Shown here piece after piece: positions 1 through 9,393 of a stretch of 64,000 nucleotides of DNA. This stretch comes from Zobellia amurskyensis (GTDB lineage Bacteria; Bacteroidota; Bacteroidia; Flavobacteriales; Flavobacteriaceae). Under the pieces are notes generated by a model, which saw nothing but the letters and a program-made list of their open reading frames with translations, searched no databases and was not told the DNA's origin. The stretch is from contig NZ_RCNR01000027.1 of assembly GCF_009725985.1 (NCBI RefSeq), forward strand, positions 1 to 64,000, read 5' to 3'. Each line of letters opens with the position of its first letter. The first letter of the stretch is position 1. A program made the translations under genes and the position numbers.

Positions 1-2284
1 CCGATCCGCTAGCTTTTATTATAGGCATTTTATCCGTAGCTATGGTAAAGGTACCAGTACCGTCGTTGATTAGTAACCTATCTACATAAAACGAACTCTC
101 TTTGTCAAATTCATTACTTCCAGAGACTAAATATAGATCTAGGTCTCCGTCATTTTCCAAATCAAACAAAGCTATGCCTTCTTCTTCAAATTTCATGTTT
201 TCTTCGTCAGAGAATAATTGTGAACTTTTAAAAGTCCCATCTTGATTTTGAAGAAAAATTATGGGAGAGTACCCTGATGAGCTACCAACGATAAAATCCT
301 CAGTACCATCACCATTTATATCTCCAACGGCCAGACAAGGACCATTTTGCGTAAGTTTATGTGGTAAAATACGTTGTAGGTTATAGTCAACTTTGTCCTG
401 TTCTTGATGCACATAGTCTACGCCAATCTTTTCGGAAATTTCATTAAAAATAGTAGGTAGCTCATTTTGAACAAACGGGAAAGTTAAATCATTTGATTCT
501 GCTATACGGGCGTCATTGTAGTTAATGGTGATAATTTGATTACTCTTCGTATTTTTTATTTGTTGGTACTTCCCATCGGGCCATACTATTTCTAATGAAT
601 TAACAGTTTTGGTATTAGCCAAGCCAAAGTGAATAATATCTTGTACAGATGACATATATCCTCTGGTTAGATAATGTTCTTGATATTGAAAAGCGCCATC
701 TTCATGCCTAAGTACAATTTTTGCACCTATACCAGATGGATTTGTTTTTGGCCCTTGTAATTTAATATCTAAGTAATTGTGTTGCTCTCCTTTGATGGAA
801 TTAAGATTGTTTTCAAAAACAAAAGCTTCTTCATCTATATTATTTACTATATAATCCATATCCCCATCGCCATCTAAATCAGCAAAAGCGGCTCCGTTTG
901 AAAAAGACGGAATATTAAGTCCCCACTTCTCACCAACATCACTGAAAAGACCATTTTGCTCATTTTTATAAGCATAGTTTGGTATTTTGACAACAGGAAT
1001 AGAGTCTAAAATTTGGCTGGGACTAAGAAAACGGCGTACGTTAAAATTAAACTCTCCGAAGTCTAAGTCAGTAATATCGCGTGGAAATCCGTTTGTAATC
1101 AGTAAATCTTTTGCACCATCATTGTCAACATCTACAAACAAAGGGGACCAGCTCCAATCCGTTTTGGATATACCGGCCATAAGTCCAGTTTCGCTGTAGG
1201 GAACTCCAAGGCCTTGACCTGTCTGAAGCATATTTCTCATATACTGGTAACCATAACCGAATTTTTCATTCAAATTATAATCATTGTATTTGGTGTTGCG
1301 TACTGTGGTTTTTTGTCTAAAATTGGTTTCGCCAAGCATATCAATGGTAATGATATCCAAAAAACCGTCATTATTGTAGTCGGAAATATCCGATCCCATT
1401 GAAAATTTACTTTGGTGTTTTATTTTGTTATCTATGTTATTGGAAAAGGTTCCATCCCCATTGTTGGTGTATAAAATGTCGTTCGTAAGGTAGTCGTTGC
1501 TCACATAGATATCTGGCCATCCATCATAGTTCAAATCAGAAATGGCTAATCCTAATCCATACCCTTCAATAGTTATACCTGCTTCTAAAGTTACATCTGT
1601 AAAGGTATTGTCCCCATTGTTTTTGTACAACCTGTCATTACTTAACGCAGAGCCGTCTGTAATTTTTTCTCGGTAATTTGAAGGAAGTTCGTGAATGTCA
1701 ACATTGTTAAGTACATAGAGGTCCAGTAAGCCATCTTTGTCATAATCAAAGAATGTGGCATTCATACTATTTCCTGTATCTGCTATGCCATACTCATTTG
1801 CCATTTCCTTAAATATTGGCTCTCCGTTTTTATTAATGCCTTGGTTGACAAAAAGCATGTTTGCTTTTTCTTCAGGCTTGGTGTACATGGCAGCACAAAC
1901 GTAAATATCCAATAAGCCATCACTGTTAATATCTACAACCGCAACACCGGTTTTCCAGGACGTTTTGGCTTCAATACCTGCATTTGCAGAAATATCCTGA
2001 AACTTAAATTTTCCCTGATTTAGATAAAGTTTGTTAGGTACTTGGTTGCCCGTAAAAAAAAGATCAGGTTTTGAGTCATTATTGAAGTCACCGACAGCGA
2101 CTCCCCCGCCATTAAAAATATACTCAGTGGTAAGAATATTAAAGCTATCACTTTCAACAATTTTGTTGTTGAAAGTAACCCCTGAGTAGTCAGAGTTTAC
2201 TTGGGTGAATAAGGTGTTTTTTTTCTTCTCACAGGAGCTAAATACTATAAGTGTTATAAATGAAATTAAGAGAAAATTTTTCAT
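1..2284 (-). CDS. VCBS/FG-GAP repeat lipoprotein with ASPIC/UnbV domain (partial, C-terminus off window)
   Basis: Reading the minus strand from ATG at 2284 gives one open frame to the left edge, so the C-terminus is missing. The N-terminus is a lipoprotein signal (hydrophobic stretch, FSSC with Cys18). Many FG-GAP/VCBS calcium-loop repeats follow, seen as DFNNDSKPDLFF, DINSDGLLDIYV, DYDKDGLLDLYV, DVDNDGAKDLLI and DLDGDGDMDYIV. An ASPIC/UnbV-type segment (GAKIVLRHEDG, IVWPDGKYQ) comes next, and then more repeats. The family is abundant in marine Flavobacteriia as CRTAC1-like surface proteins, often near SusCD genes. Its biochemical role is not established. A terminator at 2425-2458 separates it from the SusCD operon, and it has its own putative promoter. 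Family assignment is firm; function is unknown. Confidence 0.9.
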   Translation of the reverse strand, partial: MKNFLLISFITLIVFSSCEKKKNTLFTQVNSDYSGVTFNNKIVESDSFNILTTEYIFNGGGVAVGDFNNDSKPDLFFTGNQVPNKLYLNQGKFKFQDISANAGIEAKTSWKTGVAVVDINSDGLLDIYVCAAMYTKPEEKANMLFVNQGINKNGEPIFKEMANEYGIADTGNSMNATFFDYDKDGLLDLYVLNNVDIHELPSNYREKITDGSALSNDRLYKNNGDNTFTDVTLEAGITIEGYGLGLAISDLNYDGWPDIYVSNDYLTNDILYTNNGDGTFSNNIDNKIKHQSKFSMGSDISDYNNDGFLDIITIDMLGETNFRQKTTVRNTKYNDYNLNEKFGYGYQYMRNMLQTGQGLGVPYSETGLMAGISKTDWSWSPLFVDVDNDGAKDLLITNGFPRDITDLDFGEFNFNVRRFLSPSQILDSIPVVKIPNYAYKNEQNGLFSDVGEKWGLNIPSFSNGAAFADLDGDGDMDYIVNNIDEEAFVFENNLNSIKGEQHNYLDIKLQGPKTNPSGIGAKIVLRHEDGAFQYQEHYLTRGYMSSVQDIIHFGLANTKTVNSLEIVWPDGKYQQIKNTKSNQIITINYNDARIAESNDLTFPFVQNELPTIFNEISEKIGVDYVHQEQDKVDYNLQRILPHKLTQNGPCLAVGDINGDGTEDFIVGSSSGYSPIIFLQNQDGTFKSSQLFSDEENMKFEEEGIALFDLENDGDLDLYLVSGSNEFDKESSFYVDRLLINDGTGTFTIATDKMPIIKASGS

Positions 2285-2353
2285 TGATTTCGACTTGTGT
2301 TGTAAAATTCCATATAGTAAAATACTATCTGGGTGCTTATCTTGACTAGTAGG

Positions 2354-2361
2354 CAAATTTA
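2354..2361 (-). promoter_or_regulatory. Putative -7 promoter element for the VCBS gene
   Basis: The minus strand reads TAAATTTG, a match to the Bacteroidota -7 consensus TAnnTTTG. It lies 70 bases upstream of the ATG at 2284 and just after the terminator of the preceding operon. The -33 box is degenerate: TTTC about 23 bases upstream, not TTTG. The position fits an independent transcription unit. Confidence 0.4.
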
Positions 2362-2424
2362 GAGAAATACATGGTAACGTGGAGGAAATTAACTGATTCC
2401 CTTTTTAGATATTTGAACAAAAAA

Positions 2425-2458
2425 AAACCACCCTGTACCATAGTGCACAGGGTGGTTT
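2425..2458 (-). terminator. Rho-independent terminator of the susC-susD-FAS1 operon
   Basis: There is a perfect 12-bp inverted repeat, AAACCACCCTGT at 2425-2436 and ACAGGGTGGTTT at 2447-2458, with a 10-nt loop. On the minus strand the stem is followed by a run of T (complement of the A run before 2428). It sits 45 bases after the stop of the fasciclin gene, so it ends that operon. There is no equally good T tract on the plus side. Confidence 0.9.
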
Positions 2459-2502
2459 GTAATTTTGGACGTTAGAAAATAACGTTAGTGTAAAACATTT
2501 TA

Positions 2503-4110
2503 TTACTCCATTGAATTAATAAAGTCTATTACACTTTTAGGTAGTAATACCTTATCAATAATATGGGCAACACCATTTCTTGCAAAAACGTCAGGTGCTG
2601 TTATATTGGCATTTACATCGTTCGTTGCATCGCCAATAACAAAATTTTCAGTACCAACAACACTAATGATTTCTATATCGTTTTCAGAAACCGTAGTAAC
2701 CGTTCCAGCCTCTAAGTCTGCACTTACTATTTTTCCTTTTAAAACATGATATTGAAGTATCTCCTTAAGAAGTTCTTTTTCTTCATCTGTATCAAAGCTA
2801 GCTATGCTGGTATAATCAGGTCCTAAAGCCGTGAATAAATCAGCAAAAGCAGCATCTGTTGGAGCAAATACAGTTGCAGGCATGTGATAACTAAAATTAG
2901 TCGCCGTGGTATCCTGTACATTAGTCATATCTTCAAAGGTTTCCACCAAATCAGTTTGAGCCAAAGCTTCTGCTAATACACTTAATTGAGGGGTACTACC
3001 TACTGTAGTTGCTAAATCGTCAGAACCTAATAATGCTATAAAATCTAAAGCAGATTGTGGTATGAGAACCTTGTCAATTATGTCAACAAAACCATTTTTA
3101 GCATCTATGTTGGGGGTGATGGTACTTGCTGTAATAGCAGTGGCATCCCCGAACTCAAATCCGCCAGATACGGCCGTTACATCAACAGTGTTGTCTTTTA
3201 AAAGAGTTTCAGCTGCACCTGCCATTAAATCGATAGAGCCATCCGCAGGTTTTAATATGTGATACGAAAGAACTTCACCTAACAAAGAGATTTCGACTTC
3301 ATTGTCAAAATCATCAAGATCATCGTAATCATCACCTAACGCTTCAAAAAGGGCTGTAAAGGCTTCATTGTTCGGAGCTAAAATTCTTGCCGTGTCCAGG
3401 CTTGCAACCGCATCTGTTAAACCAGCTTTATCTAAAGCACTTGCCAGAGAACTAAGTTCGTCAGTTCCGGATACCCATTCTAAGACGGTTGGGCGAGTAT
3501 CAAAACTTAAAGCTCCGATAGCTGCTGCTGGTAGAAGAACTTTATCTACAAAATGAACAATACCATTATCCGCATAGTTGTTTGCCTGCGTAACAGTAGA
3601 TACTGGATTTGTCTGTGATAACTTGGTAGCATCCAGTAATTGAACGTTCCCATCTCCATCAACTACTACTGAAAGTTCATCTCCTAAAACAGTGGTTAAT
3701 GACGTGCCATCCGATAATGAACCAGCTCCTAGATTACCCGGTACTACATGATAAGTTAATATCTGTGAAAGTAATGCCGGATCAATATCTGCTAACAAAG
3801 CTTCGCTTGCTGATCTATCATCGTTGGATTCAAAACCAAGAGACTCAGCTAAAGCGGTAAATGCCGCGTCAGTAGGGGCAAATACAGTGAAGGGACCAGC
3901 ACCTTCTAGAGTTGAAGGGAGGTCGCCCGTAGCCGCATTAAGAGCAGTTTCTAAAGTTGTTAGATTGCCATTTGCGCTAATTCTAGTATACACTGTGCCT
4001 GGACCAACAATAGCTGCCCCAGGAGATTCGACATCATCATCATCACAGGAGTTGAATCCTATTAATGCGAGCATCGAAAATACAATACTTATAGTTCGAA
4101 ATTTATTCAT
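2503..4110 (-). CDS. Fasciclin (FAS1) domain lipoprotein with three FAS1 repeats
   Basis: 535 aa. The N-terminus is a lipoprotein signal with GFNSC (Cys22) followed by four Asp, a typical Flavobacteria surface-exposure signal. Three FAS1 domains follow at about residues 42-195, 205-350 and 368-533. Each carries the H1-type motif (TVFAPTDAAF, RILAPNNEAF, TVFAPTDAAF) and ends in a GxVHxIDKVLLP-like H2 motif. FAS1 domains mediate adhesion or protein-protein contact at the cell surface. The gene starts 37 bases after the SusD stop and is followed by a terminator, so it is the last gene of the susC-susD operon. Co-transcription suggests an accessory surface role for that uptake system. This is inference; the ligand is unknown. 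Confidence 0.93.
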   Translation of the reverse strand: MNKFRTISIVFSMLALIGFNSCDDDDVESPGAAIVGPGTVYTRISANGNLTTLETALNAATGDLPSTLEGAGPFTVFAPTDAAFTALAESLGFESNDDRSASEALLADIDPALLSQILTYHVVPGNLGAGSLSDGTSLTTVLGDELSVVVDGDGNVQLLDATKLSQTNPVSTVTQANNYADNGIVHFVDKVLLPAAAIGALSFDTRPTVLEWVSGTDELSSLASALDKAGLTDAVASLDTARILAPNNEAFTALFEALGDDYDDLDDFDNEVEISLLGEVLSYHILKPADGSIDLMAGAAETLLKDNTVDVTAVSGGFEFGDATAITASTITPNIDAKNGFVDIIDKVLIPQSALDFIALLGSDDLATTVGSTPQLSVLAEALAQTDLVETFEDMTNVQDTTATNFSYHMPATVFAPTDAAFADLFTALGPDYTSIASFDTDEEKELLKEILQYHVLKGKIVSADLEAGTVTTVSENDIEIISVVGTENFVIGDATNDVNANITAPDVFARNGVAHIIDKVLLPKSVIDFINSME

Positions 4111-4147
4111 GTCTATATTTTGTTAAGATTTTTTCTTGAAATTTTAA

Positions 4148-5851
4148 TTAATACCCAGGATTCTGTTCTAAAACGCCTCCACTTTGATCAATAGCATTAA
4201 TAGGAATCGGGAACAAGTCAAATTTCTCTGTATACGTCCCAAACTTGGTGCCATAACTAGCTTCGTCAATATCTGCTGATTCATTAGCTATGTAAGCGTT
4301 AATTACTTCCGCAGCAACACCCCATCTTCTTAAATCAAACAAACGATGCCCTTCCATACCAAATTCTAAACGACGTTCAAAACGAACGGCCTTTCTAGCG
4401 AATTCTTGACCAGCAAAAGTACCATAAGGTTCAATCACATAATTTGCAGCAGCATCATCACCAGCTTCATTTTGAACATAGGTCATGTTTTTTGCTCTGT
4501 TTCTTACCTGATTCACATAATCAAGAGCTACAGTAAGATCTGGGCTGGTTTTTTCAACGGCAGCTTCTGCGGCCATTAATAATACATCTGCGAAACGCAT
4601 TACGTTGTAATTAATTCCAGACCAATCAGATCCCCAGCCACCTGTACCGCGGTTAGCGTCTACTTCATCTGCTTGGTATACATTTTTCTTTGGTAAATAC
4701 GGACCGGAAATATCTTTAAAAGTAGCTCTTATCCATTCTTTTCCGGGATTTGGCCCAAAACCATTGTAATCTATACCTCTTCTAGATACAGTGTAATCTA
4801 ATCTAGGATCTAGAGGTCCCGTGTGAGGAGTGAAATCGTCTGCACTGTCTATTCCGTAGTCACTTTTTACATCAGTATCTGCAAAAGTATCCAATAGGGG
4901 TTGCCCGCTGCCATCAGTTTGATAAGCATTTACCAAATCTTGGGTTGGTTGATAAAAACCACAGCATGTTCCTAATGGTCCACCACCAGGAAAATTTAAA
5001 GTGCCAGCACCGTTACCATTAAAAGAACGTCCGTCATCAGAAACAAACTGTATGGCAAACATTGATTCTGAGCTATTTTCTCCCGCAAAATTAAAGTTGC
5101 TTACATATTCAGGATTTAATGAATATGGGCTTGCAGTAGCAACTTCATTTAACAGGGTAAAAGCCTCGTCCCATTTTTCTTGATATAAATAAGCTTTTCC
5201 TAAAAATGCTTTTGCAACCCAGGAATTGGCTCTACCATTAACCACTTCTGGTCCTAAGTTGTCAATTGCAGTTTGAAAATCTGCTTCAATTTGAGACCAA
5301 ACTGGCCCTGGATTTGGTTGGTTGAACTCTAAGTTATCCAAATTTTCTACGGAAATAAAAGGAACATTTCCGTAAAACTTCTGTAGCTCAAAGTAATAAT
5401 ACCCTCTAAGAAAGGAAGCCTCTCCAAGTTGTTGGCTAAAATCTCCATCTGGTATTGTTTGAATTAAAGAAATTACTGCGTTTGCGCTATTGACCCCGCC
5501 AAATAGTGCACTCCACCTTCCTAAGAACCAACCGTTACCGGTTTGCCAATCTAATGTTTCAACCTTGAATAGTTCGGGATTATCGCCATCAGTACTTCCT
5601 CTATGTGCATCATCTGCAACCACATCGGTCCACCAGTTATCTCCACCAGCTGAGACTCCTTCACCTAGTCGGCCAATACGTTCACCGTCCATTGCGGAAT
5701 AGGCTGCAGTTAATTTCAAGTCTACTCCTGTTGCATTTTGCAAAGCTTCGTCAGATAAAGCTCCTGTTGGAGCAATCTCTGTAAAGTCATCACTACAGGC
5801 ACCGAGCATCATGCATGTAAGCGTTATTGAGTAAATTATATTCTTTTTCAT
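4148..5851 (-). CDS. SusD/RagB-like nutrient-binding outer-membrane lipoprotein
   Basis: 567 aa, a usual SusD length. The lipoprotein signal has LGAC with Cys19, followed by SDDF. The N-terminal TPR-like part (GALSDEALQNATGVDLKLTAAYSAMDG, then EASFLRGYYYFELQKFYG) and the C-terminal signature (VRFERRLEFGMEGHRLFDLRRWG, then FPIPINAID near the end) are classic SusD/RagB. SusD lipoproteins cap the SusC barrel and bind oligosaccharides or other large ligands. The start lies only 3 bases after the SusC stop, so the two are translationally linked. No CAZyme neighbours the pair, so the ligand cannot be inferred. Confidence 0.97.
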   Translation of the reverse strand: MKKNIIYSITLTCMMLGACSDDFTEIAPTGALSDEALQNATGVDLKLTAAYSAMDGERIGRLGEGVSAGGDNWWTDVVADDAHRGSTDGDNPELFKVETLDWQTGNGWFLGRWSALFGGVNSANAVISLIQTIPDGDFSQQLGEASFLRGYYYFELQKFYGNVPFISVENLDNLEFNQPNPGPVWSQIEADFQTAIDNLGPEVVNGRANSWVAKAFLGKAYLYQEKWDEAFTLLNEVATASPYSLNPEYVSNFNFAGENSSESMFAIQFVSDDGRSFNGNGAGTLNFPGGGPLGTCCGFYQPTQDLVNAYQTDGSGQPLLDTFADTDVKSDYGIDSADDFTPHTGPLDPRLDYTVSRRGIDYNGFGPNPGKEWIRATFKDISGPYLPKKNVYQADEVDANRGTGGWGSDWSGINYNVMRFADVLLMAAEAAVEKTSPDLTVALDYVNQVRNRAKNMTYVQNEAGDDAAANYVIEPYGTFAGQEFARKAVRFERRLEFGMEGHRLFDLRRWGVAAEVINAYIANESADIDEASYGTKFGTYTEKFDLFPIPINAIDQSGGVLEQNPGY

Positions 5852-5854
5852 TTT

Positions 5855-8800
5855 TTAAAATTTTAAGTTAACACCTAATGAATAAATTGACGCTAACGGG
5901 TAGTTGTTATCTGAAACACCTATAGTAAGGTTATCAATAGAACCATCATCTTTGAACCTTGGCTGTAATTCTGGGTCTACACCATCGTAACCGGTAATAG
6001 TAAATAAGTTAGTACCTTGAACATAAAATCTAACACTATCCATACCTAGTAGACCAGAAACCTTATCATTAAAGGTATAGCCAATCTGTAAGTTTTTCAT
6101 ACGCATGTATGAGCCATCTTCTACAAAAAATGAATTTGCAGTACCTTCATTATTAGAGATACTTTGGCTAAGAGCTGGTAAAGATGCATCAAGATTTGTT
6201 GGAGACCATGAATCCAACACTCTTACACTTCTGTTTGCATTGAAAAATGAAGGAAAGTCTGTATAAACTTTGTCATTGTTGAAAATATCATTGCCTTGAG
6301 ATCCTTGGAAAAAAGCCGATACGTCAATACCTTTATAAGACGCGCTTAAATTAAGACCGTAAGTGAAATCTGGGTGCGGAGAACCAATAAATGTTCTATC
6401 ATCATCATTTATAGTTCCGTCATTGTTCAAGTCTCTATATTTAAATCTACCAACACCATCTGCTGCAGTCGCAAAACCTTGATCGGCACTGGCATTTACT
6501 TCAGCTTCTGATGCAAATATACCATCAACCACTCTTCCGTAAAATGATGAGATAGGTTGTCCTTCTTGAGTTCTGGTAACCGCACCAGTAGTTCTGAAAC
6601 CATCAAAACCTACTTGAAAAGCACTGATTAAATCAATAACCTCATTTTTATAACTTGAGAAGTTAAGGTCAATACCATATTTAAAACCTGAATTTAATTC
6701 GTCAGCAAAACTAAGCGCTGCATCAATACCCTTATTTTCAATAGAACCAAGGTTTACATATGGAGCATTTGCAGCAATAGAAGTGGTGCTAAATGAACTA
6801 TTATCTTGGCTAATTAAATCTTTAGTGTTGATAATAAAATATTCGGCCTCAAGGTTTAATTTGTTGTCAAAAAAACCAAGTTCTATACCAAAGTTTGTAG
6901 TTTCACTAGTTTCCCATTTTAAGTTTGGGTTACCTGCTGATTCTAAAATGGCACCTTGCGATACGCCACCACTACCATTGAAACCGTAGTTAGCATATTG
7001 CTCGCTTAAAACAGAAATGTTATAGGTAGGGTTGCCAACTGGCAATGTTTGGTTTCCTAATTGACCCCAAGATCCTTTGAATTTTAATCTGCTTACTGTG
7101 GCATCGTCAGGCCAAAATCCTTCATTACTAACAACCCATCCAGCACTAAAGGAAGGGAATATGTCACTTTGATTATCTCCTAAAAACCTAGAAGATTTAT
7201 CTTGACGAACAGTAGCTGTTAATAAATATTTACCTCCGTAGCTATAATTTGCGGTTCCAAAAACCGAAAATAAAGAAGAAGCATTGTCATAAGCTTCTGC
7301 TACGTTGGCAGCGCCGCCACCATTTTCTAACAAATAGTATTCAGGAGTCTCAAAGAAGAAATCGGTTCTTGAAATATCTTTACCTTTTGAAGTAACGTTT
7401 AAGGCTTCAATACCTACTAAAGCATTAATACTATGTTCACCAAAAGACTTGTTGTAACTTAAAGTGTTGTTCCATACCCATTCGTAATTGTCATAATCAC
7501 GCTCTTCCAATGTATTGGTAGCAATTGGCTCGGATGATTCAGGAATCAACGCTCTAAAACGTCTATCATTATAGGCCTTAATGGATCCACCAATAGAAGT
7601 TTTGAATTGTAATCCATCAATAATATCAAGTGTAGCATAAATGTCACCAAAAACTCTGAAGGATTTTTCAAAATTGTCTGCTTGTCTATTTGCTTCGGCA
7701 ACAGGGTTATTTGGGTTTGAAAGACCTGTGTCGTTGCTATAGTTACCAGCATAGTTGCCCTCATCATCGTATACAGGTACTAATGGAGACATCCTTGTCG
7801 CGAAATTATACCAAGATTGACCACCACCTTTTCTGTCAAAAGAGATATTGGCATGTTGTCCTATTTTAATTCGATCTCCAATTTTGAATTCAGAATTCAA
7901 TCTAGTTGCTCCTCTTTTAAAGCCAGTAGCAATCTGAATACCTTGACGGTTCAAATAACTAGCTGAAAACAAAAATTTAGATTTCTCGTTACCGTTTTCA
8001 AGAGTTATCGAAGCGTTTTGAGTAATGGCGGTTCGATAAATTTCATCTAACCAATTAGTACCCCCATTAGGTGCAACTGTAGCGCTTACAGGAGCTCTTT
8101 GCAAAGTTGTAGGTGTTACTGGGTTTGGTCCATCACCATACTGAGCGTGAGAAGGTACACCACCATCATTTCTGATACTTTGCCATAGTACATCACCATG
8201 TTGCTCAGTATTTAGTAATTCTGGTAAGTTCCTAGCTATAGAGAAACCTGTGTACGTATCAACTGAAACACGTGCAGTATCCATGTTATAACCTCCACCT
8301 TTGGTAGTGATGATTACAACACCGTTAGAAGCCCTTGCTCCATATATAGCCGCCGCACCATCTTTAAGCACGTTCATTTGTGATATATCTGCAGGGTTTA
8401 TTGAGTTTAAGATACTGGCATCATCTGTCTGTACTCCATCAATAATATAAAGTGGATCGTTACTGTTACCGGTACCGTACCCTCTTATCCTTACCGTAGG
8501 AGATGAGCCTGGTGTACCGTTATTGGTTATAGTAACACCGGAAACTCTTCCTTGTAACGCCTCTGCTGCGTTTACAATAGGGGTTTTGGTTGCCTCTGAG
8601 ATATCCACGCTACCTACGGAACCTGTAAGGTCTCCTCTGGTTTGAGTAGAATATCCTGTTACAATTACTTCCTCAAGAGCTGCTGCATCTTCCACCATAG
8701 TAACATCTACAGTGGTTTGGCCATCTAAAGTTACTTCTTGGTTTTTAAAACCGATGTAGCTAAAAACTAAAATAGCCCCTTCATCTGCGTTGATCGTGTA

Positions 8801-9064
8801 ATTACCATCAAAATCAGTTTGTGTACCAGTAGTAGTTCCTTTGACTATTACATTGGCACCCGGTAACGGAAGACCTCCAGAGTCCAATACCGTTCCAGTA
8901 ATTGTTGTTTGATAAATGTCCTTAACCTCAATCTTGAGGTCTGAACTTGAATTTGCTAAGGCCATTTGCGGCCCAGCACAAATCATCATTGAAAAAAGCC
9001 CAATTCCGAGAGTAGAAATTTTACTCTTGGACCTTAACGATTTGTAATCGCGTCTTTGGTTCAT
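5855..9064 (-). CDS. SusC/RagA-type TonB-dependent outer-membrane transporter
   Basis: 1069 aa, typical for SusC. In order: a signal peptide (through about residue 38); a CarboxypepD_reg-like domain (about 50-125, with TGTVLDSGGLPLPGANVIVKG); a TonB-box region ending in LEEVIVTGY; a plug domain with the SusC signature (VRIRGYGTGNSNDPLYIIDGV, then ISQMNVLKDGAAAIYGARASNGVVIITTKGG); and a long beta-barrel ending in Phe, as usual for barrel proteins. It imports ligands delivered by the SusD lipoprotein using TonB energy. It is the first gene of the operon susC-susD-FAS1. The absence of an upstream anti-sigma/ECF pair in the visible flank means its control is not evident. Confidence 0.97.
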   Translation of the reverse strand: MNQRRDYKSLRSKSKISTLGIGLFSMMICAGPQMALANSSSDLKIEVKDIYQTTITGTVLDSGGLPLPGANVIVKGTTTGTQTDFDGNYTINADEGAILVFSYIGFKNQEVTLDGQTTVDVTMVEDAAALEEVIVTGYSTQTRGDLTGSVGSVDISEATKTPIVNAAEALQGRVSGVTITNNGTPGSSPTVRIRGYGTGNSNDPLYIIDGVQTDDASILNSINPADISQMNVLKDGAAAIYGARASNGVVIITTKGGGYNMDTARVSVDTYTGFSIARNLPELLNTEQHGDVLWQSIRNDGGVPSHAQYGDGPNPVTPTTLQRAPVSATVAPNGGTNWLDEIYRTAITQNASITLENGNEKSKFLFSASYLNRQGIQIATGFKRGATRLNSEFKIGDRIKIGQHANISFDRKGGGQSWYNFATRMSPLVPVYDDEGNYAGNYSNDTGLSNPNNPVAEANRQADNFEKSFRVFGDIYATLDIIDGLQFKTSIGGSIKAYNDRRFRALIPESSEPIATNTLEERDYDNYEWVWNNTLSYNKSFGEHSINALVGIEALNVTSKGKDISRTDFFFETPEYYLLENGGGAANVAEAYDNASSLFSVFGTANYSYGGKYLLTATVRQDKSSRFLGDNQSDIFPSFSAGWVVSNEGFWPDDATVSRLKFKGSWGQLGNQTLPVGNPTYNISVLSEQYANYGFNGSGGVSQGAILESAGNPNLKWETSETTNFGIELGFFDNKLNLEAEYFIINTKDLISQDNSSFSTTSIAANAPYVNLGSIENKGIDAALSFADELNSGFKYGIDLNFSSYKNEVIDLISAFQVGFDGFRTTGAVTRTQEGQPISSFYGRVVDGIFASEAEVNASADQGFATAADGVGRFKYRDLNNDGTINDDDRTFIGSPHPDFTYGLNLSASYKGIDVSAFFQGSQGNDIFNNDKVYTDFPSFFNANRSVRVLDSWSPTNLDASLPALSQSISNNEGTANSFFVEDGSYMRMKNLQIGYTFNDKVSGLLGMDSVRFYVQGTNLFTITGYDGVDPELQPRFKDDGSIDNLTIGVSDNNYPLASIYSLGVNLKF

Positions 9065-9096
9065 AGTGTGAGTGTTGTTTGTTAGTTTATTAATTC

Positions 9097-9133
9097 TTTG
9101 TTTTTCCTGTAACTGTTAAGAAAAACAAAAATA
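9097..9133 (-). promoter_or_regulatory. Putative susC promoter overlapped by an inverted repeat
   Basis: The minus strand has TATTTTTG (plus 9126-9133), matching the -7 consensus TAnnTTTG, about 62 bases before the SusC ATG. No good -33 TTTG is visible. A perfect 10-bp inverted repeat (TTTGTTTTTC at 9097-9106, GAAAAACAAA at 9120-9129, 13-base spacer) overlaps the element. It could be an operator or an RNA hairpin. Confidence 0.35.
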
Positions 9134-9393
9134 AATGTAATAATAATAAACTTATACTAAAAATGATATTGGAAAATTTCGGATTCAATACTTACACGAT
9201 AGGTGACAGAAAAATTTTATTTTACGAGGCTTGGTAATTTTTGGAATGTATTTAAACTTGAAGTTCAGCAGATTAGTGGTGTTTAGGCTGCTTTTATTTA
9301 TGGATTAAAGGTTAATCCGTTACGATTTGCGTGTTTGTTAAAGTTTGTAGTGGATGTGTAGAAAGTTATCAATTTTGGAAAAATGTAGATTTT
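9134..9393. other. Intergenic stretch between susC and the methyltransferase gene
   Basis: The gap 9065-9393 is 329 bases. Apart from the promoter-like element and inverted repeat near susC, I see only AT-rich sequence. There is no ORF with gene-like features, no RNA gene and no convincing terminator. Confidence 0.5.
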
